DNA from: Streptomyces cyanogenus
Lineage (GTDB): Bacteria > Actinomycetota > Actinomycetes > Streptomycetales > Streptomycetaceae
Direction of reading: 5' to 3'
Length of the DNA: 64,000 nucleotides
Assembly: GCF_017526105.1 (NCBI RefSeq)
Contig: NZ_CP071839.1
Location: 4,270,001 to 4,334,000 of the forward strand
Both the position numbers and the translations under genes were made by a program. Within the stretch, counting starts at the first letter, position 1, and every line of letters begins with the position of its first letter. The notes beneath the pieces were generated by a model, which was not told the DNA's origin, did not search any database, and saw only the letters and a list, made by a program, of their open reading frames with translations. Below, in pieces: positions 60,401 through 64,000 of the stretch.

Positions 60401-61222
60401 ATGGGACTGACCGCGAGGATCCGTACGCGGGACGGATGGGCCGTGTCGCACGCGGTCGTCACGGTGACCGACATGACCGGCACGCAGGTGCTGCGGGCCG
60501 AGGCCGACGCCGAGGGAGCCGTACGGGACACCACCGAGCTGGCGCCGGGCGCGTACACCGTGATCGTGACCGCCGTCGGCTACGCGCCCGCCGCGTCCAG
60601 CGCGATCGTCACCGCGAGCGGCCGGGCCGAGGTCGGCACGGTGACGCTGGCCCGGCAGGGCGGCACCGAGCTGCCGCCGCCCGGCCCGTGGACCATCGAC
60701 CCGGTGCACTCCTCCGTCGCCGCGGCCGCCCAACACCTCGGGATCTCCAGCGTGCACGGCCGGTTCACGCAGTTCGGCGGCACCATCGCGATCGCCCCCG
60801 ACGACGTCACGAAGTCCCGGGTGGAGGCGGTGATCCGGGCGGCGTCCGTCGACACCGGCAACACCGTGCGCGACACGCATCTGAGGTCCGGGGACTTCCT
60901 CGACGTCGAACGGCACCCGGAGATCACCTACCGCTCGACGGGTCTGAGCCAGGCCGGCTCCGACCGCTGGACGGTCCACGGCGAACTGTCCCTGCACGGG
61001 GTCGTACGACCGGTGGACCTGGACCTCGCCTACCTCGGCACCGGCGCCGACCCGTGGGGCGGCACCCGCGCCGCGTTCCGGGCCACCGCCGAACTGCACC
61101 GCGAGGACTTCGCCATGCACTACAACCAGGTCCTCCAGGCGGGCATCGCCGCCATCGGCACCACGCTGAAGGTGGAGCTGGACATCCAGGCGGTCCAGGG
61201 CGACTCGCTGCCCCAGGCGTAG
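60401..61222 (+). CDS. YceI-domain protein with regulatory-like N-terminal module
   Basis: 273 aa from ATG 60401 with GGGAGA upstream. Residues 1-85 are a single carboxypeptidase-regulatory-like module (MGLTARIRTRDGWAVSHAVV, PGAYTVIVTAVGYAPAAS), akin to the three in the exporter upstream. Residues about 95-265 are a YceI lipocalin-like barrel (WTIDPVHSSVAAAAQHLGIS, VHGRFTQFGGTIAI, LRSGDFLDVERHPEITYRST, LSLHGVVRPVDLDL) that in relatives binds polyisoprenoids. It lacks a signal peptide. The shared module and position suggest that it works with the exporter on a hydrophobic substrate (inference). Confidence 0.9.
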   Translation: MGLTARIRTRDGWAVSHAVVTVTDMTGTQVLRAEADAEGAVRDTTELAPGAYTVIVTAVGYAPAASSAIVTASGRAEVGTVTLARQGGTELPPPGPWTIDPVHSSVAAAAQHLGISSVHGRFTQFGGTIAIAPDDVTKSRVEAVIRAASVDTGNTVRDTHLRSGDFLDVERHPEITYRSTGLSQAGSDRWTVHGELSLHGVVRPVDLDLAYLGTGADPWGGTRAAFRATAELHREDFAMHYNQVLQAGIAAIGTTLKVELDIQAVQGDSLPQA

Positions 61223-61288
61223 ACCAGGTGTGGACATAGGCCCAGCAGGGTCAGCCACCGGGGCACCCACTGCCCCTAGGCTGCCCCC

Positions 61289-61759
61289 ATGGCCCCGAAC
61301 ATCGCTACCAACACCCGTGTATCGCTGGACGAGCTGCTGGACTTCGTACGACCCCGCCACCGCGCCCTGCTGATCACCCGCCGGGCCGACGGCTCCCCGC
61401 AGGCCTCCCCGCTGACCTGCGGGGTGGACGACTCCGGACGGATCGTCGTCTCCACCTACCCGGAGCGGGCCAAGACCCGCAACGCCCAGCGCGATCCCCG
61501 GGTCAGCCTGGTCGTCCTGAGCGACGAGTGGAACGGCCCCTGGGTCCAGATCGACGGCACGGCCGAGGTCATCGACACCCCCGACTCCGTGGAACCGCTG
61601 GTCGAGTACTACCGCAACATCGCCGGCGAACACCCCGACTGGGACGAGTACAGGGCGGCGATGGTCAAGCAGGGCAAGTCCATCATCCGGGTGACCCCAC
61701 ACCGCTGGGGCCCGGTGGCCACGGGCGGCTTCCCGGCGCGGCTGGTCACCGACAACTGA
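61289..61759 (+). CDS. PPOX class F420-dependent oxidoreductase
   Basis: 156 aa (MAPNIATNTRVSLDELLDFV). It is a split-barrel flavin/F420-binding protein: RHRALLITRRADGSPQASPL, GRIVVSTYPERAKTRNAQRD, PRVSLVVLSDEWNGPWVQID and the C-terminal IIRVTPHRWGPVATGGFPAR. The family reduces or oxidises small substrates with F420H2 (or binds FMN). No ribosome site is obvious; possibly leaderless. The last 86 bases are duplicated 195 bp downstream. Confidence 0.88.
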   Translation: MAPNIATNTRVSLDELLDFVRPRHRALLITRRADGSPQASPLTCGVDDSGRIVVSTYPERAKTRNAQRDPRVSLVVLSDEWNGPWVQIDGTAEVIDTPDSVEPLVEYYRNIAGEHPDWDEYRAAMVKQGKSIIRVTPHRWGPVATGGFPARLVTDN

Positions 61760-61851
61760 CCACCCCCACACCGAGCCGACGGACGGAGTCCGGCGCAGCG
61801 CCTCGAAGCCTGCGCAGCAGCGCGAGAGACGCAGACAAAAGGGGCCCGGGC

Positions 61852-61954
61852 GGCCATGGTCAAGCAGGGCAAGTCCATCAGAGGGGTGACCCCACACCGC
61901 TGGGGCCCGGTGGCCACGGGCGGCTTCCCGGCGCGGCTGGTGTCCGAGGGGTAG
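61852..61954 (+). pseudogene. duplicated 3' fragment of the PPOX gene
   Basis: 61856-61941 repeats 61661-61746 with three mismatches clustered at one spot. It encodes MVKQGKSIRGVTPHRWGPVA, TGGFPARLV, then a different end (SEG) before a TAG at 61952-61954. There is no upstream domain or ribosome site. It is a partial tandem duplication or the remaining tail of a second PPOX copy. The stop abuts the TetR stop on the other strand. Confidence 0.8.
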
Positions 61955-62740
61955 TCAGCCGCGGGCGACCATCGCCTCGATGCCGGCGATCAGCAGGTCC
62001 AGGGCGAACGCGAAGTCGCGGTCCAGCATCTCGTCCACCGTGTCACCGCCACGTGCCGCCATGAGGTCCTTGGACTCCTTCATCACGTCGGCGGTGCCGG
62101 GGACCTCGTCCACCATGGACATGGCCTGCTCGAAGTACTCCTCCGGGCTGAGTCCGGTGTCCGCGATCCGGGCGAAGAAGTGCCCCTCGATCGTGCCGAA
62201 GCCGTACACGAACTGGAAGACGGCCGAGATCGCCCCGGTCACCCCGTGCGCCGGCAGCCCCGCCCGGCGGACGACCCGCTGGACCACCCGGGAGAACGCG
62301 AGCGAGTTCGGGCCGATGTTCAGGTAGCGCCCGGCCAGCGGCGACAGCCAGGGGTGCCGGACCAGCAGCCCCCGGTACGCGGTGGCCAGCGCCCGCAGCT
62401 GCTCCCGCCAGTCCTCGTCCGCGGTGTCCGGGTCGGGCAGCCGCAGCTCGGCGTAGGTCGCGTCCAGGGCGAGTTCGAGCAGGTCGTCCTTGGTGTCGAC
62501 GTACCAGTACAGGGACATCGCGGTGACGTTCAGCTCGGCCGCCAGCCGCCGCATGGAGAACTTGGCGAGTCCCTCGGCGTCCAGCAGCCGTACGGACGCC
62601 TCGGTGATCCGCTCCCGGTCCAGCCCGGAGGGCTGCCCGCTGCGCCCTGCGCGCCGGGTCCTGCCCTCCCGCCACACACTGTCCCGCGCCGACCGACCTG
62701 CCTGCTTCGTCACCGGCGGCCCTTCCTCGTTTGCGCTCAC
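61955..62740 (-). CDS. TetR family regulator
   Basis: 261 aa (GTG start, MSANEEGPPVTKQAGRSARD). A basic extension of about 40 residues precedes the HTH: ITEASVRLLDAEGLAKFSMR, RLAAELNVTAMSLYWYVDTK. A TetR-C-type ligand domain of TetR/ActII class follows (LVRHPWLSPLAGRYLNIGPN, GFGTIEGHFFARIADTG). It lies downstream of, and 82 bases from, the DHA2 exporter on the same strand, and probably represses that exporter and senses its substrate. Confidence 0.9.
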   Translation of the reverse strand: MSANEEGPPVTKQAGRSARDSVWREGRTRRAGRSGQPSGLDRERITEASVRLLDAEGLAKFSMRRLAAELNVTAMSLYWYVDTKDDLLELALDATYAELRLPDPDTADEDWREQLRALATAYRGLLVRHPWLSPLAGRYLNIGPNSLAFSRVVQRVVRRAGLPAHGVTGAISAVFQFVYGFGTIEGHFFARIADTGLSPEEYFEQAMSMVDEVPGTADVMKESKDLMAARGGDTVDEMLDRDFAFALDLLIAGIEAMVARG

Positions 62741-62822
62741 TGTCCCAACCTAGGGGCGCGGGGAACCACGTGACCAGCCACAACGCGCCCGCAGTCGCCT
62801 GACTACCCCATCCCCCGAGCGG

Positions 62823-64000
62823 CTAGGCGGACACCCGCTCCGCCCGCCGAAGCAGTCCGGCGGCCAGGAACCCTCCGCCGAGCACCGCGACGGCCCCCAC
62901 CAACTGACCCGCGCCCAGCGCGGCGGACAACGGTTCCCCCGACGCCACCGAAGAGCTGAGCACAGCACCCAGCACGGCAACACCAAGCCCGTTCCCGAAC
63001 TCGGCCAGCGTTCCGTTGATCCCGGCCCCGACCCCCGCCTTCTCCGGAGGGATCGCGCTCATGATGGCGTGCGCCATCGCCGGGTTCGCCACCGCGCACC
63101 CCGCGCCGATCAGCAGCAGCCCGAGCAGCGTCCCCGCATAACCCCCGTGGTCCACCTCGGCGATCGACACCAGGCCCCCGGCCATGCAGATCATGCCGAG
63201 CGCGATCGACGCCGGCGTGCCCAGCCGCGCCGACCACCTCGCCGACAGCCCGCTGAAGTTGAGCACCACCACCGTCAGCGCCAGCGGAGCGGTCCGCAGC
63301 CCGGCCTCCAGCGGGGCGTAACCGAGCACGAACTGCAGGTGCTGGGTGAGCAGGAACAGCGCACCGCCCATGCCGAACACGATCAGCACGGCCCCGGCGA
63401 CCGCACCGGTGAACCGCCGGTCCCGGAAGAAGTGGATGTCGAGCATCGGCTCCTCGGCCCTGCTCTCCCACCAGGCGAAGGCACCCAGCACCGCCACCGC
63501 CCCGGCCGCCGTGAGCAGCACCCGCGCCGACGTCCAGCCGTGTCCCGGCCCGGAGATGACGGCGTAGACGAGCGCGGCCATGCCGACGGTGGACAGCAGC
63601 GCGCCGGGCAGGTCCGGGCGGTCACCGCGCGGGTTCTTCGACTCGGGGACGAGGGCCACCACCGCGACCAGGCCCAGCGCCGCGACCGGCAGGTTGATCA
63701 GGAAGATCGCGCCCCACCAGAAGTGGTCGAGCACGAAACCGCCGATCAGCGGGCCGCCGGCGAAGCCCAGCGCGTTGACCGCGCTCCAGATGCCGATCGC
63801 CTTCGGCTGCTCCTCAGGGGAGAAGATCTGCATCGCCACGGCCAGCGTGGTGGTCATCAGCAGCGCGCCGCCGACGCCCATGCCGGCCCGCGCGGCGATC
63901 AGCTGGGAGTTGCTGCCGGCGAGTCCGGCCACGAGCGAGCCGACGCCGAACAGGGCGAGCCCGGCGATCAGCATCTTCTTGCGGCCGTAGCGGTCGGCGG
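62823..64000 (-). CDS. DHA2-type MFS exporter (partial)
   Basis: The minus-strand frame continues past the window edge; the first visible residues are ADRYGRKKMLIAGLALFGVG, the motif A loop after the second or third span. About 390 C-terminal residues are seen with at least eleven spans, including RAGMGVGGALLMTTTLAVAM, GFAGGPLIGGFVLDHFWWGA (motif C) and LGMICMAGGLVSIAEVDHGG. It resembles 14-span antiseptic/antibiotic exporters (QacA, LfrA type). Paired with the TetR gene downstream. Confidence 0.92.
   Translation of the reverse strand, partial: ADRYGRKKMLIAGLALFGVGSLVAGLAGSNSQLIAARAGMGVGGALLMTTTLAVAMQIFSPEEQPKAIGIWSAVNALGFAGGPLIGGFVLDHFWWGAIFLINLPVAALGLVAVVALVPESKNPRGDRPDLPGALLSTVGMAALVYAVISGPGHGWTSARVLLTAAGAVAVLGAFAWWESRAEEPMLDIHFFRDRRFTGAVAGAVLIVFGMGGALFLLTQHLQFVLGYAPLEAGLRTAPLALTVVVLNFSGLSARWSARLGTPASIALGMICMAGGLVSIAEVDHGGYAGTLLGLLLIGAGCAVANPAMAHAIMSAIPPEKAGVGAGINGTLAEFGNGLGVAVLGAVLSSSVASGEPLSAALGAGQLVGAVAVLGGGFLAAGLLRRAERVSA

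Overview
The window is high-GC actinobacterial DNA with strong third-position GC, frequent GTG/TTG starts and gene content (bldC, lsr2, DUF3073, sigF/sigN, dispersed pur genes, mycothiol- and F420-type proteins) that points to a Streptomyces chromosome, core region. From memory the gene order from hrpA to the sigma factors follows the S. coelicolor SCO409x to SCO403x block in descending order; I could not run an alignment.

Layout. 1-4141: one end of an integrated actinomycete integrative conjugative element (AICE): minus-strand spread/maintenance genes (RRQRL protein, DUF2637/SpdB, a 95-aa protein, DUF6284), a KorSA-like GntR regulator with three matching palindromic operators, and an attachment site that is the 3' part of a tRNA-Phe gene. 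4197-12568: a YGSN-fold protein, a secreted Ig-like protein, the helicase HrpA, tRNA-Asp with a duplicated 3' end, DUF6274 and the developmental regulator bldC, which appears to start at ATT. 13087-24008: valine dehydrogenase, DUF3073, purM-purF, a META lipoprotein, purS-purQ-purL and the nucleoid protein Lsr2. 24176-28305: three tRNA-Gly genes; two identical tRNA-Gly(GCC) copies bracket an ABC exporter plus NarL-type two-component system. 28350-37659: a MITE inserted in the purC stop codon, purC, purD, dnaX, the SRP RNA and tRNA-Ser.

38047-53900: mostly accessory or Streptomyces-specific genes: zinc-ribbon membrane protein, hotdog thioesterase and MarR pair with a shared operator, CopC-CopD, an iron-box locus (Ntn-type acylase plus siderophore-type acyltransferase, divergent from a siderophore-interacting reductase), a glycosylase-like HhH-GPD protein, HdeD, a decayed HerA-like ATPase, upp, tadA and its partner, tRNA-Ser(CGA). 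53922-56035: two SigB/SigF-type sigma factors in tandem (sigF, sigN). 56089-64000: lipoprotein, MarR, a DHA2 MFS exporter with three C-terminal carboxypeptidase-regulatory-like modules, a YceI protein carrying the same module, an F420-type PPOX protein with a duplicated 3' end, TetR and a second DHA2 exporter that runs off the window.

How genes work together: purM, purF, purSQL, purC and purD supply most of the IMP pathway but sit in five separate transcription units. The iron-box locus links acylation, amide hydrolysis and ferric-siderophore reduction under one predicted DmdR/IdeR site, and is the best candidate for an undescribed small system. Several features show past mobility: AICE end, tRNA-Asp scar, tRNA-Gly bracket, MITE, an intragenic palindromic repeat found in two unrelated genes, and partial gene duplications.
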